A DNA stretch of 64,000 bases from Pseudomonas brassicacearum (GCF_003732225.1 NZ_MOBJ01000007.1:62001-126000), one strand, 5' to 3'; shown: positions 18,165 through 28,320, numbered from the stretch's first letter. The notes: generated from the letters alone by a model not told the origin. Numbers and translations: made by a program.

Positions 18165-18794
18165 ATGTACTGGACAGAGTTTTTGACCGTCGCCCTGATT
18201 CACCTGCTTGCCGTGGCAAGCCCAGGCCCGGACTTTGCCGTAGTGGTGCGTGAGGCCGTGACCCACGGTCGTCGCGCCGGGACGTGGACGGCGCTGGGCG
18301 TCGGCTCGGCGATCTTCCTGCACGTGGGCTACTCGTTGCTCGGTATCGGCCTGATCGTGTCGCAGTCGATCATGCTGTTCAACGCGCTGAAATGGCTGGC
18401 GGCCGCCTACCTGCTGTACATCGGTTTCAAGGCCCTGCGCGCGCAACCGGCGAAGCCTGCCACCGAAAACCTGCACAAGGAAGCCGGCGAGCGCACCGCC
18501 CGCGGCGCGTTCACCGCAGGGTTCGTGACCAACGGCCTGAACCCCAAAGCCACGCTGTTCTTCCTGTCGCTGTTCACCGTGGTGATCAACCCGCATACAC
18601 CGCTGGCGATTCAGGCCGGTTACGGCGTTTACCTGGCTGCGGCCACCGCGACCTGGTTCTGCCTGGTGGCAATGCTGTTCAGCCAACAGCGCGTACGGGC
18701 CGGTTTTGCCCGCATGGGGCATTGGTTCGATCGCACGATGGGCGTGGTGCTGATTGCGATCGGCGTGAAGCTGGCGTTTACCGAGATGCATTGA
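18165..18794 (+). CDS. LysE/RhtB-family amino acid exporter
   Basis: This 209-residue membrane protein has about six helices. The family signature ASPGPDFAVVVREAV near residue 20 is typical of LysE/RhtB exporters. The ATG at 18165 lies eight bases after AAAGGAG; the earlier in-frame start would read through that site. Members export threonine, homoserine or other amino acids; the substrate cannot be fixed. It is divergent from hprA, with about 95 bases between the starts. A compact REP-like hairpin follows and may act as its terminator. Confidence 0.9.
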   Translation: MYWTEFLTVALIHLLAVASPGPDFAVVVREAVTHGRRAGTWTALGVGSAIFLHVGYSLLGIGLIVSQSIMLFNALKWLAAAYLLYIGFKALRAQPAKPATENLHKEAGERTARGAFTAGFVTNGLNPKATLFFLSLFTVVINPHTPLAIQAGYGVYLAAATATWFCLVAMLFSQQRVRAGFARMGHWFDRTMGVVLIAIGVKLAFTEMH

Positions 18795-18807
18795 TCGGGA
18801 ATCGCTC

Positions 18808-18834
18808 GTAGGAGCAGCCTGCGGCAGCTCCTAC
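18808..18834 (+). repeat. REP-like hairpin, family A variant
   Basis: GTAGGAGC and GCTCCTAC form a perfect 8-bp stem around an 11-base loop related to the family-A core. It follows the exporter stop by 13 bases. Confidence 0.75.
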
Positions 18835-18986
18835 GGTTGATTGCGTGGTGGCAGGAAGGATGCTGGCGCAAAGCTAGCATTTGTACGGCTGTGCAAATCA
18901 TCCCTTTGGCTGATTTAGCTGGCGCTCAGGCTGACTAAAGTGCAAATCTTTCAGCCACGACCGTGCAGTCAGATAAAGGGATGCTT

Positions 18987-20669
18987 ATGTTGGAGACTCG
19001 CGTTATTCCGCCAGCCAAAGGCGCTTATCAATACCCGCTGTTGATCAAGCGGTTGCTGATGTCCGGCAGCCGCTACGAGAAAACCCGCGAGATCGTTTAC
19101 CGCGACAAATTGCGCTACAGCTATCCGACCCTCATCGAGCGTGTCGCGCGGCTGGCCAACGTACTGACGGCGGCCGGGGTCAAGGCCGGGGATACCGTGG
19201 CGGTGATGGATTGGGACAGCCATCGCTATCTGGAATGCATGTTTGCCATCCCGATGATCGGTGCGGTGATCCACACCATCAACGTGCGCCTGTCACCCGA
19301 GCAGATCCTCTACACCATGAACCACGCCGAGGACCGCTTCGTGCTGGTCAACAGCGAGTTCGTCGGGCTCTATCAGGCGATTGCCGGGCACCTGACCACC
19401 GTCGAGAAAACCCTGCTGCTCACCGACTTGCCGGAAAAAACTGCCGATCTGCCCAACCTGGTGGGCGAGTACGAGCAACTGCTGGCCGCCGCGAGCCCGC
19501 AGTACAGCTTCGAAGATTTCGACGAAAATTCGGTGGCCACCACCTTCTACACCACTGGCACCACCGGCAATCCCAAAGGCGTGTATTTCACCCACCGGCA
19601 ACTGGTGCTGCACACCATGGGCGTGTCGACGATCATGGGCAGCATCGACAGCGTGCGCCTACTGGGCACCAACGACGTGTACATGCCGATCACCCCGATG
19701 TTCCACGTGCATGCCTGGGGCTTGCCGTACGTGGCGACCATGCTCGGGCTCAAGCAGGTTTACCCCGGCCGTTACGACCCGGAATACCTGGTCGAGTTGT
19801 GGCGCAAGGAGAAGGTCAGCTTCTCCCATTGCGTGCCGACCATCCTGCAAATGGTCCTCAACGCCAAGGCCGCACAAGGCACGGATTTCGGCGGCTGGAA
19901 AATCGTCATCGGCGGCAGCGCCCTGAATCGTGCGCTGTACGAAGCGGCCAAGGCCAAGGGTATTCAGTTGACCGCCGCCTATGGCATGTCGGAAACCGGG
20001 CCGCTGGTGTCCTGCGCTCACCTCAACGATGAGCTGATGGCCGGCACCGAAGACGAACGCACCACCTATCGGATCAAGGCCGGCGTGCCCGGCCCCTTGG
20101 TCGAAGCGGCGATCATCGACGCTGACGGTCACTTCCTGCCGGCGGACGGCGAGTCCCAGGGCGAACTGGTGCTGCGTGCGCCGTGGCTCACCGAAGGTTA
20201 TTTCAACGAGCCGCAGAAGGGCGAAGAGCTCTGGGCCGGGGGTTGGCTGCATACCGGCGACGTCGCGACCCTGGACAGCATGGGGGTGATCGACATCCGC
20301 GACCGGATCAAGGATGTGATCAAGACCGGTGGCGAGTGGATTTCCTCCCTGGACCTCGAAGACCTGATCAGTCGCCATCCGGCGGTACGTGAAGTAGCAG
20401 TGGTCGGTATTCCGGATCCGCAATGGGGCGAGCGCCCGTTTGCCTTGCTGGTGGTCCGTGAAAGCCACGTGATTGGGGCCAGGGAACTCAAGGAACATCT
20501 CAAGCCTTTCGTCGAACTGGGGCACCTGAGCAAGTGGGCCATCCCGAGCCAGATCGCCCTTGTTACTGAAATTCCCAAGACCAGTGTCGGCAAGCTCGAC
20601 AAGAAGCGTATCCGCGTCGACATCGCACAATGGCAGGCGAGCAACAGCACCTTCCTTTCGACGCTTTAA
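18987..20669 (+). CDS. Medium/long-chain fatty acyl-CoA synthetase (AMP-binding, AlkK-like)
   Basis: This 560-residue adenylate-forming enzyme has the P-loop FYTTGTTGNPKGVYFTHRQL. Adenylation motifs TAAYGMSETGP and GWLHTGDVATLD follow, and the C-terminal lysine is in SVGKLDKKRIR. It activates fatty acids to acyl-CoA. The ATG at 18987 follows AAAGGG by six bases; earlier ATG/GTG codons would overlap that site. It stands upstream of DUF1302 and DUF1329 genes and a MalT-like regulator. From memory this resembles P. putida PP_0763-PP_0767, where the synthetase acts on medium-chain acids. That comparison is recall, not a search. Confidence 0.9.
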   Translation: MLETRVIPPAKGAYQYPLLIKRLLMSGSRYEKTREIVYRDKLRYSYPTLIERVARLANVLTAAGVKAGDTVAVMDWDSHRYLECMFAIPMIGAVIHTINVRLSPEQILYTMNHAEDRFVLVNSEFVGLYQAIAGHLTTVEKTLLLTDLPEKTADLPNLVGEYEQLLAAASPQYSFEDFDENSVATTFYTTGTTGNPKGVYFTHRQLVLHTMGVSTIMGSIDSVRLLGTNDVYMPITPMFHVHAWGLPYVATMLGLKQVYPGRYDPEYLVELWRKEKVSFSHCVPTILQMVLNAKAAQGTDFGGWKIVIGGSALNRALYEAAKAKGIQLTAAYGMSETGPLVSCAHLNDELMAGTEDERTTYRIKAGVPGPLVEAAIIDADGHFLPADGESQGELVLRAPWLTEGYFNEPQKGEELWAGGWLHTGDVATLDSMGVIDIRDRIKDVIKTGGEWISSLDLEDLISRHPAVREVAVVGIPDPQWGERPFALLVVRESHVIGARELKEHLKPFVELGHLSKWAIPSQIALVTEIPKTSVGKLDKKRIRVDIAQWQASNSTFLSTL

Positions 20670-21006
20670 GCGTCCTTTGCCGTGCCCGAAAGGGCCCGGC
20701 AAGCCCACCAAGCAAGCGCTTGGCTTGTTTATTCCAAATTTTCAGCCATCCTTGCCGGGCCGACATCTGTCGGGCTGGCACAGGACTGTTCCAGGGTGGT
20801 CGGGGGCTGCAAATCACACTTTAGAGGGATCAAGCAGTACCACCTGCTGGCTATAGTCCGCTCAAGGATTTTTAAGAACGCGGCAAACGCACAGGAAAGC
20901 GGCGATGCAACTTTGAATGACTTCGCGAGCGCATGGCTCTCCGTCCTTCAAAGCGTTTTTAAAAGTGCTCACTGCCATAACAATAAAAGCACATGGAGTA
21001 GCGTCG
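20670..21006. other. Intergenic region before the DUF1302 gene
   Basis: This stretch of 337 bases has no gene I can support. Short frames here lack codon bias. It should hold a promoter for the DUF1302/DUF1329 pair; I could not locate it with confidence. Confidence 0.4.
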
Positions 21007-22896
21007 ATGACATCAGTAAACCAGTTCTGGCGCCGGGCGAAACTGCCTCTGGCGGTCAGTCTCGCCTCTACGCTCGCCGGGCCCGCATTCGGCGTCAGTT
21101 TCAACGTCGGTGAAATCGAAGGTCAGTTCGACTCGTCCCTCTCTCTGGGCATGAGTGTGTCTACCCAGCAGCCGAACAAGAACCTGATCGGTGTCAACAA
21201 CGGTGGGAAGGGCCTGTCCCAGACCTCCGATGACGGTCACTTGAACTTCAAGAGCGGGCAAGCCTTTTCGAAAATCTTCAAGGGCATCCATGACCTTGAA
21301 TTGAAATACGGCGATACCGGCGTCTTCGTACGCGGTAAATACTGGTACGACTTCGCGCTGCAAAACCAGGACCTGGAATTCAAGAACGTCAGCAACGACG
21401 GACGCAAGGAAGGCGCCAGGTCGTCGGGTGGGGAAATCCTCGACGCCTTCGTCTACCACAACTACTCCATTGCCGATGAGCCGGGTTCCGTGCGCTTGGG
21501 CAAACAGGTGGTCAACTGGGGTGAAAGCACCTTCATCGGCGGCGGCATCAACTCGATCAACCCGATCGACGTGTCCGCATTCCGTCGTCCCGGTGCCGAG
21601 ATCAAGGAAGGCCTGATCCCGGTCAACATGTTCTACATCTCGCAAAGCCTGACCGAGAGCCTGTCGGCTCAAGCGTTCTACCAGATCGGCTGGGACCAGA
21701 CCGTTGTCGACAATTGCGGCACGTTCTTCTCTCAGCCAGACATTATTGCCAACGGTTGCACCGATAACCTGCGCGTACTGAACAAGCGCTCGACCATTCC
21801 GGCCGTCGCTCTGGGGCCATTGGCCGCGAATGGTGTCGACGTCAACGAAGAGGGGGTACTGGTTCGTCGTGGTCGGGACCGCGAGGCGAGCAACGGCGGT
21901 CAGTGGGGCGCGGCCTTCAAGTACATGTTCGATCCGCTGGACACCGAGTTCGGCGCCTACTTCATGAACTACCACAGCCGTGCGCCGATCTTCAGCGCCA
22001 CCGGTGCTCCGCAGTCGGTCTATAACGGCGTCAAGGCACTGCCGGGGCCATTCCAGGCGCTGGGTCCGCTGCTGGTCGCGGGTAACTCGCAGTACTTCGT
22101 CGAGTACCCGGAAGACATCCGCCTCTATGGCCTGAGCTTCTCCACCACCCTGCCTACCGGTACGGCGTGGAGCGGTGAGATCAGCTACCGGCCGAATGCG
22201 CCGGTGCAGTTGAACTCCACCGATATCCTGTTCGCCGGTGTTCGGCCGCTGGGTGGCGCGCTGACCAACGCTTCGTTGCTCCAGGGTGTTCCAGGGGAAG
22301 ACCTGCACGGCTATCGCCGCAAGGAAATCACCCAGATCCAGACTACCTTCACGCACTTCTTCGACCAGGTCATGGGCGCCCAGCGTCTGACCGTGGTGGG
22401 TGAAGTTGGACTGACTCACGTTGGTGGCCTGGAAAGCACGTCCGATGTCCGTTATGGCCGCGATCCGGTCTTCGGCCCAGGCGAACTGCCCGCCACGGGT
22501 GGTCTGGACACCTGCTCGCAGATCCTCAACACCTCCACCATCAACGGCGCGGGGGCGGGTGCTGCGACCAACAACCGTAGCAGCAACTGCAACAACGATG
22601 GTTTCACCACCGCCAACTCCTGGGGCTACCGCGCACGCGCCATTTGGGAATACCCGGACGTATTCGCCGGCGTGAACCTCAAGCCGAACGTGGCCTGGTC
22701 GCATGACGTCAGCGGTTACTCGCCTGGCCCTGGCGGCAACTTCGAGGAAGGTCGCAAAGCGGTCAGCCTGGGGCTCGATGCCGAGTACCAGAACACCTAC
22801 ACCGCGAGCCTTGCGTACACCAACTTCTTTGGCGGCAAGTACAGCACCGTGGATGATCGCGACTTCGTTGCGCTCAGCGTCGGCGTGAACTTCTAA
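21007..22896 (+). CDS. DUF1302 outer-membrane-like protein
   Basis: This 629-residue protein has a Sec signal peptide ending near AGPAFG. The mature chain is rich in aromatic beta strands and Asn/Gly turns. It ends in Phe (SVGVNF), the usual beta-barrel insertion signal. It matches DUF1302, found with DUF1329 in many proteobacteria that use hydrophobic substrates. The strand pattern supports a barrel, though transport has not been shown. The ATG at 21007 starts the signal peptide. It lies 28 bases before the DUF1329 gene, clearly one operon. Confidence 0.88.
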   Translation: MTSVNQFWRRAKLPLAVSLASTLAGPAFGVSFNVGEIEGQFDSSLSLGMSVSTQQPNKNLIGVNNGGKGLSQTSDDGHLNFKSGQAFSKIFKGIHDLELKYGDTGVFVRGKYWYDFALQNQDLEFKNVSNDGRKEGARSSGGEILDAFVYHNYSIADEPGSVRLGKQVVNWGESTFIGGGINSINPIDVSAFRRPGAEIKEGLIPVNMFYISQSLTESLSAQAFYQIGWDQTVVDNCGTFFSQPDIIANGCTDNLRVLNKRSTIPAVALGPLAANGVDVNEEGVLVRRGRDREASNGGQWGAAFKYMFDPLDTEFGAYFMNYHSRAPIFSATGAPQSVYNGVKALPGPFQALGPLLVAGNSQYFVEYPEDIRLYGLSFSTTLPTGTAWSGEISYRPNAPVQLNSTDILFAGVRPLGGALTNASLLQGVPGEDLHGYRRKEITQIQTTFTHFFDQVMGAQRLTVVGEVGLTHVGGLESTSDVRYGRDPVFGPGELPATGGLDTCSQILNTSTINGAGAGAATNNRSSNCNNDGFTTANSWGYRARAIWEYPDVFAGVNLKPNVAWSHDVSGYSPGPGGNFEEGRKAVSLGLDAEYQNTYTASLAYTNFFGGKYSTVDDRDFVALSVGVNF

Positions 22897-22924
22897 GCAC
22901 TGCATATTCAGGACAAACAACAAT

Positions 22925-24289
22925 ATGAAAGTTACCAAAAGTCTTTTGCAAGCGGGTGTCCTTGGGCTTTCGCTGCTGGCGACCGCGGTCATGGCAGCGG
23001 TTCCGGCAGCTGAAGCGGACAAGTTGGGCAAGAGCCTGACGCCGATGGGCGCGGAAATGGCAGGCAATGCCGATGGCTCGATCCCGGCCTGGAAACCCTT
23101 GGAGAAAAACGCCGGCACCGTCGACGGCAAAGGTTTCCTGTCCAACCCGTATGCCAGTGAGCAACCGCTGTTCACCATCACTGCGCAAAACGTCGACAAG
23201 TACAAAGACAAACTGGCGCCGGGCCAATACGCGATGTTCAAGCGTTACCCGGACACCTTCAAAATGCCGGTTTACCCGTCTCATCGTGGCGCGACCGTGC
23301 CGGATCAGGTGTTCGCCGCCATCAAGAAGAACGCCACCAACACCAACCTGGTGTCCGGCGGCAACGGCCTGGAGAACTTCGAAACGGCCGTGCCGTTCCC
23401 GATTCCGAAAAGCGGCGTCGAAGTCATCTGGAACCACATCACCCGCTATCGTGGCGGCAGCGTGACCCGTCTGGTGACCCAGGCCACGCCTCAGCCAAAC
23501 GGCTCGTACAGCCTGGTGTATTTCCAGGACCAGTTCGTGTTCCGTGACAAGATGAAGGATTACGACCCGAAAAACCCGGGCAACATCCTGTTCTACTTCA
23601 AGCAGAAAGTGACCGCGCCGGCGCGTCTGGCCGGTGGTGTGCTGCTGGTTCACGAAACCCTCGACCAGGTGAAGGAACCGCGTTCGGCGTGGGTCTACAA
23701 CGCCGGTCAGCGTCGTGTGCGTCGTGCCCCGCAAGTGTCGTATGACGGGCCGGGTACGGCTGCCGATGGCCTGCGTACTTCCGATAACCTGGACATGTAC
23801 AACGGTGCACCGGATCGTTACGACTGGAAGCTCGAAGGCAAGAAAGAGATGTACATCGCCTCCGACAGCTACAAGCTCGACTCGCCGACGCTCAAGTACG
23901 ACGAAATCATCAAGGCCGGGCATATCAACCAGGACCTGGCGCGTTACGAACTGCGTCGCGTCTGGCATGTGGTTGCCACCCTGAAGGAAGGTCAGCGGCA
24001 CATTTATGCCAAGCGTGACTTCTACATTGACGAAGACACCTGGCAAGCCGCGGTCATCGATCACTACGACGGTCGTGGTCAACTCTGGCGTGTGGCTGAG
24101 GCGCATGCCGAGAACTACTACGACCAGCAAGTGCCGTGGTATGCCCTGGAAACCCTCTACGACCTGCAGTCCGGCCGCTATCTGGCGCTGGGCATGAAGA
24201 ACGAAGAGAAGCGCGCGTATGACTTCGGCTTTACCGCGAGCACCAGTGATTTCACCCCGGCTGCACTGGCTCAGGACGGCGTTCGCTAA
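22925..24289 (+). CDS. DUF1329 periplasmic protein
   Basis: This 454-residue protein has a cleavable signal peptide (MKVTKSLLQAGVLGLSLLAT, cut after VMAA). It matches DUF1329, whose fold resembles LolA/LolB-like lipid-binding proteins. It has conserved NADGSIPAWKP near the mature N-terminus and DRYDWKLEGKKEMYI in the middle. Partnering with DUF1302 suggests a periplasmic carrier or processing factor for a hydrophobic compound passing the outer membrane. No catalytic residues are known. A strong terminator 30 bases downstream closes the operon. Confidence 0.88.
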   Translation: MKVTKSLLQAGVLGLSLLATAVMAAVPAAEADKLGKSLTPMGAEMAGNADGSIPAWKPLEKNAGTVDGKGFLSNPYASEQPLFTITAQNVDKYKDKLAPGQYAMFKRYPDTFKMPVYPSHRGATVPDQVFAAIKKNATNTNLVSGGNGLENFETAVPFPIPKSGVEVIWNHITRYRGGSVTRLVTQATPQPNGSYSLVYFQDQFVFRDKMKDYDPKNPGNILFYFKQKVTAPARLAGGVLLVHETLDQVKEPRSAWVYNAGQRRVRRAPQVSYDGPGTAADGLRTSDNLDMYNGAPDRYDWKLEGKKEMYIASDSYKLDSPTLKYDEIIKAGHINQDLARYELRRVWHVVATLKEGQRHIYAKRDFYIDEDTWQAAVIDHYDGRGQLWRVAEAHAENYYDQQVPWYALETLYDLQSGRYLALGMKNEEKRAYDFGFTASTSDFTPAALAQDGVR

Positions 24290-24318
24290 CGTGTCGTAAC
24301 ACAGAGGCCGCATCCTCG

Positions 24319-24352
24319 AAAAACGCCCCGACTGGTTCGGGGCTTTTTTTTT
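24319..24352 (+). terminator. Terminator after the DUF1302/DUF1329 operon
   Basis: GCCCCGA ... TCGGGGC stem followed by nine T residues. Confidence 0.92.
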
Positions 24353-24474
24353 GCCTCAAAAAGATCGTAGTCTTTTTGTAGCCATTTGTAGCAGGAACCT
24401 TCAATCCGATCCGGTTTACCGCTAGTCTGCGGACATCTGCAATGCCGACAACAGCACTTCAACAAGAGTTGGCT

Positions 24475-27213
24475 ATGACTGACCTGTTCCGAATCCAAAG
24501 GCCATCCAGCGCGGCAATGCCTGTGCTGGAGGGGCGTTTTTACCGGCCACCCTTGCCCGACGGCTATGTGCTGCGGCCTCGTCTGTGCGAGCGGCTGAGC
24601 GCCGGGTTGCAGGGGCGATTGCTGTTGGTCAGCGCGCCGGCGGGGTTCGGTAAAAGCTCATTGGCGGTGGAGTTCTGTCAGAGCCTGCCAGCGCATTGGC
24701 AAAGCCTCTGGTTGGGGTTGAGTCCGCGCGACAATGATCCCGGGCGCTTCCTCGAACGGCTGCTTGAAGGCCTGCAAAACTATTTTCCACAGCTGGGCAG
24801 ACAGGCCCTTGGCCTGCTGAAAATGCGTCAGCGCCATCAACCGTTCGCCTTCGAAGAATGGCTGGACGGGCTGCTCGACGAACTGGCGACTCACTTGTCA
24901 CCGAGCACGCCGCTGCTGCTGGTTTTGGATGACTACCATCTGGCCCAGGGCCCGGTGCTCGATCGCTGCCTGCAATTTTTCCTCAATCATTTGCCCGAAG
25001 GCCTGCTGGTACTGGTGACCAGTCGCCAGCGCCCCGACTGGCATCTGGCGCGCTTGCGTCTGTCGCGGCAATTGCTTGAGCTGCACGAACAGGACCTGCG
25101 CCTGACTCACGACGAATCCCAGGCCCTGCTGGATCGACACAGCAGTTCATTGCGTGGCGAGGCGCTGGAGAGTCTGATCCAGCGCAGCGAAGGCTGGGTC
25201 GCGGGGCTGCGTTTCTGGTTGCTGGCCGCCTCCGAAGCACGCAATGGCGGCGCGTTGCCGCAGCCGCTGCACGGTGGCGAAGGCTTGATACGCGACTACC
25301 TGCTTGAAGAAGTCATCGATTGCCTGCCCGCCGAGGTGCAGTCATTTTTGTACGACACCGCGCCGCAAGAGCGCTTTTGCAGCGAACTCTGCGACGCCGT
25401 GCGTGAAGCCCATGACAGCGCCGAGATCCTGCGTTTTCTGCTGTCGCATCAGGTGTTCCTGGTGCCGCTCGACGAGCACGGCCATTGGTATCGTTATCAC
25501 CATCTGTTTTCCGACCTGTTGCGCAGCCGGCCGATCGCCAATGCCATGGTGCCCACCGCCAGCCTGCACCTGCGCGCCTGTCGCTGGTTCAACGCCCAGG
25601 GTTTGCTCGATGAAGCGGTGGAGCAGGCATTACGCGCCGGGCACCTGGATGTAGCGGCGAACCTGGTACAGAACCTTTCCGAAGAACAACTGCTGGCCGA
25701 ACAGAACGTCGGCATGCTGCTGCGCTGGAAAATGGACTTGCCCGACAGCCTGCTGATCAGCACCCCAAGGTTGATCGTGTTGTACAGCTGGGCGCTGGGA
25801 TTGGCCTGTCAGCTCGACGCTGCCGAAGAGTTGGCGAGCCACTTGAGCCGCTTCCTGCCGGCGCCTTCGGCCACCGCGCAAAAATCCATGTTGGCGCAAT
25901 GGCTGGCACTGAGCGGGATCATCGCCCGTGGTCGCGGCCAGCGTGAGCTGACGTTGGTGTACTGCACCGAAGCGCTGGAGAGCCTGCCGCACAAACGCTA
26001 TGGCCAACGCTTGATGTGCCTGTCGACCTTGTCCAACCTGGCGATCGCCGACGCAGACCTGTGGCGTGCCCGGGGTTTGAACCGTGAGTCGCTGGAACTG
26101 GCGCAACGGGTTGGCAACCCGCTGTTCGAAGCGCTGGCCCATTACGACCGCGCGCGAGTGCTGCAAGCGCGGGGGGAAATTCTCCGTTCGCTGGACGAAG
26201 TGCATCAGGGCCAGCAACGCTTGCAGGGTTTATCGCCGCAGCGGCTGTACGCCGTTCGCGCACGCCTGACCTTGTATGAAGGTTTTCTGCTGACCCTGCG
26301 CATGCAACCCGAAACCGGGCTGGCGCGTTTACGGACGGGGCTGAACGAAGCGCGAGCCTGTCGCGATATCAGCGTGCTGATCGGTCACTGCGTGATCGCC
26401 AAGCTTGAGGGCGCCAAAGGCGAGTTCGCCAAAGCCTTCGCCGAACTGGCCGAGGCCGAACGGCTGATGCACATCTGGGACGTGCCGCCGATCTACTACC
26501 TGGCGATGATCACCCTGGTCAAATGCGAACTTTGGCTGGCTCAGGGCCGTACCGACCTGGCCGAAGCCTGGCTGGCGCGACTGGGCCAGACCTACAACGG
26601 CGAACAGGCAGCGGCGCCACCGGAGTTTCATCCGCAAATGCCGCTGCACATCGAATTGCAGCAAGCGCTGCTGGAGTCCATTCAAGGGCAGCCGATGCTG
26701 GCCGAAGGGCGCCTCAATGCGCTACTTGAGCACGGGCAGAAGACCGGACGGCAGATGCTCTGTGTGATGGCGTTGAGTCAGAAGGTTGCGCTGCTGCTGA
26801 ATCATGGCCGTGAACCCGAGGCACGTCAGGCCCTGGGGCAGGCCTTTGAGGCTGCGGCGGGTGGCGTCCTGCAACCCTTCGAGTGGTTACTGCGTGAGCG
26901 CCCGGACTGGCTGCGTGAGCAACTGCTGAACTGCCCGCCCGGTGCACTGCGAGAGAGCCTGGTCGAACGCTTGCCCCAAGCGGTTGTGCGCGAGATGGTT
27001 GAGCCGCAGCACCCCAGTGAAGCCCTCAGTGCCCGCGAACAGGCAGTACTGCAATTGATCGCCCAAGGCTGCTCGAACCAGGAAATCAGCGATCAGCTGT
27101 TTATCTCGCTGCACACCGTCAAAACCCACGCCAGCCACATCAACAGCAAACTCGGCGTCGAACGCCGCACTCAGGCGGTGGCCCGGGCCAAGGAATTAGG
27201 GTTGTTGGCGTAA
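24475..27213 (+). CDS. MalT-like (LAL) LuxR-family transcriptional activator
   Basis: This 912-residue regulator has an N-terminal STAND NTPase with Walker A VSAPAGFGKSS and Walker B LLVLDDYH. A TPR-like helical middle follows, then a C-terminal LuxR HTH (LSAREQAVLQLIAQGCSNQE, LFISLHTVKTHASHI). LAL proteins integrate ATP and an inducer to activate nearby operons. Its place directly after the acyl-CoA synthetase, DUF1302 and DUF1329 genes suggests that it controls them. The ATG at 24475 is favoured by an AAGAG site; an in-frame ATG 33 bases earlier is possible. Confidence 0.9.
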   Translation: MTDLFRIQRPSSAAMPVLEGRFYRPPLPDGYVLRPRLCERLSAGLQGRLLLVSAPAGFGKSSLAVEFCQSLPAHWQSLWLGLSPRDNDPGRFLERLLEGLQNYFPQLGRQALGLLKMRQRHQPFAFEEWLDGLLDELATHLSPSTPLLLVLDDYHLAQGPVLDRCLQFFLNHLPEGLLVLVTSRQRPDWHLARLRLSRQLLELHEQDLRLTHDESQALLDRHSSSLRGEALESLIQRSEGWVAGLRFWLLAASEARNGGALPQPLHGGEGLIRDYLLEEVIDCLPAEVQSFLYDTAPQERFCSELCDAVREAHDSAEILRFLLSHQVFLVPLDEHGHWYRYHHLFSDLLRSRPIANAMVPTASLHLRACRWFNAQGLLDEAVEQALRAGHLDVAANLVQNLSEEQLLAEQNVGMLLRWKMDLPDSLLISTPRLIVLYSWALGLACQLDAAEELASHLSRFLPAPSATAQKSMLAQWLALSGIIARGRGQRELTLVYCTEALESLPHKRYGQRLMCLSTLSNLAIADADLWRARGLNRESLELAQRVGNPLFEALAHYDRARVLQARGEILRSLDEVHQGQQRLQGLSPQRLYAVRARLTLYEGFLLTLRMQPETGLARLRTGLNEARACRDISVLIGHCVIAKLEGAKGEFAKAFAELAEAERLMHIWDVPPIYYLAMITLVKCELWLAQGRTDLAEAWLARLGQTYNGEQAAAPPEFHPQMPLHIELQQALLESIQGQPMLAEGRLNALLEHGQKTGRQMLCVMALSQKVALLLNHGREPEARQALGQAFEAAAGGVLQPFEWLLRERPDWLREQLLNCPPGALRESLVERLPQAVVREMVEPQHPSEALSAREQAVLQLIAQGCSNQEISDQLFISLHTVKTHASHINSKLGVERRTQAVARAKELGLLA

Positions 27214-27238
27214 TGCCCAACAGCCTTTTGTTGATTGA

Positions 27239-28153
27239 TCACGGGTGGGCCTTCGCGGTCAGCTGCTCCCGACAATAATCCGCAAACAACTGCGCCGGTT
27301 TGGTCAGTTGCCCGCGTTTGAGCCAGGCCGCCACCAACCCCGAACCGGTCACCTCTTCGACAATGTCCACGCACACCACTTTCTGCCCGTCGTAGGTGCA
27401 TTCCGAATGCGGTCGGGTGACCAGAATCGAAAAGCCGAAACCCTGGCCAACCATCCCGCGCACCATCTCGATCGACGGCGAGCTGAAGGCAATTCTTGGC
27501 GTCAATCCGAGCTCTTCAAACAAGCTGACGAAGTAGGTTCGGCTCGGCTGCACGTCGAGCAGAATCATCGGTTCCAGGCACAGGTCACGCAGGGACACCT
27601 GCGCTTGCCGGGCAAAACGATGATCGGCTGGCAACAGCGCATAAGGCCGTTGCGCCGGCATCAGTGGTTCGGTTTCGATGGTGGCGTCCAGGTCGTGCTC
27701 GTAAAGGATCGCCAGATCGAAAGCGCCCGAGGTCAAATTCTGCACCAGCTCTTGCTGCTCGCCGTCGCGGATGCGGATTTCCACCCCCGGATACAGCGCC
27801 GAGAACCCGGCAATCAATTGCGGCAGGTACAACGGCGCAACCGTTTCAAAGCAGCCGATATCGATCTGCCCGGACACCACGTCGTTGTCGGCCAGGGCGT
27901 TCTGTTCGAACTCCTTGGCCATGCGCAGCAGCTCCTGAGCCTTGCGATAGAAGCGTGCGCCGCTGGGTGTCAGGGAAACGCCCTGGGCGTGGTGACGGAT
28001 CAGCAGTTGCACGCCAAAGCTGTTTTCCAGGCCCTTGATCGCCGTGGAAATCGACGGCTGGGCGATATACAGCTTGCGCGATGCCTCGGCGACGCTGCCG
28101 CATTCGACGGTGGTGATGAAGTACTTCAATTGACGCAGATTGTAGGCAGCCAC
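27239..28153 (-). CDS. LysR-family transcriptional regulator
   Basis: This is a 304-residue LysR protein. It has an N-terminal winged HTH (NLRQLKYFITTVECGSVAEA, KLYIAQPSISTAIKGLE) and a C-terminal substrate-binding domain (IDIGCFETVAPLYLPQLI). I choose a GTG start at 28151-28153 (giving MAAYNLRQLKYF) because GAGG lies six bases upstream and LysR proteins begin at this helix. The longer frame from 28279 would add an atypical 42-residue tail. It is divergent from the aldehyde dehydrogenase and aminotransferase operon and is the likely regulator of that operon and of the ABC transporter. Confidence 0.88.
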   Translation of the reverse strand: MAAYNLRQLKYFITTVECGSVAEASRKLYIAQPSISTAIKGLENSFGVQLLIRHHAQGVSLTPSGARFYRKAQELLRMAKEFEQNALADNDVVSGQIDIGCFETVAPLYLPQLIAGFSALYPGVEIRIRDGEQQELVQNLTSGAFDLAILYEHDLDATIETEPLMPAQRPYALLPADHRFARQAQVSLRDLCLEPMILLDVQPSRTYFVSLFEELGLTPRIAFSSPSIEMVRGMVGQGFGFSILVTRPHSECTYDGQKVVCVDIVEEVTGSGLVAAWLKRGQLTKPAQLFADYCREQLTAKAHP

Positions 28154-28320
28154 AGCAAACCTCGGGGTGGATGGATTCGACTTCAGCCTCGACCGTTGAA
28201 CCCAAGCAATGTGCGCACCGCCCTTATCCGCTTGGGCGACGGTCTTGTTGTGTTTGAACAATAACCACATGGCGCGCACGCAGGGAGTTTAGCTAGCCAG
28301 TTTTTTCATCGCCTGCGACC

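Noticed and set aside
21013..23241. 742-codon minus-strand frame
   Set aside because: Antisense to the DUF1302 and DUF1329 genes; it spans two real genes and their gap.
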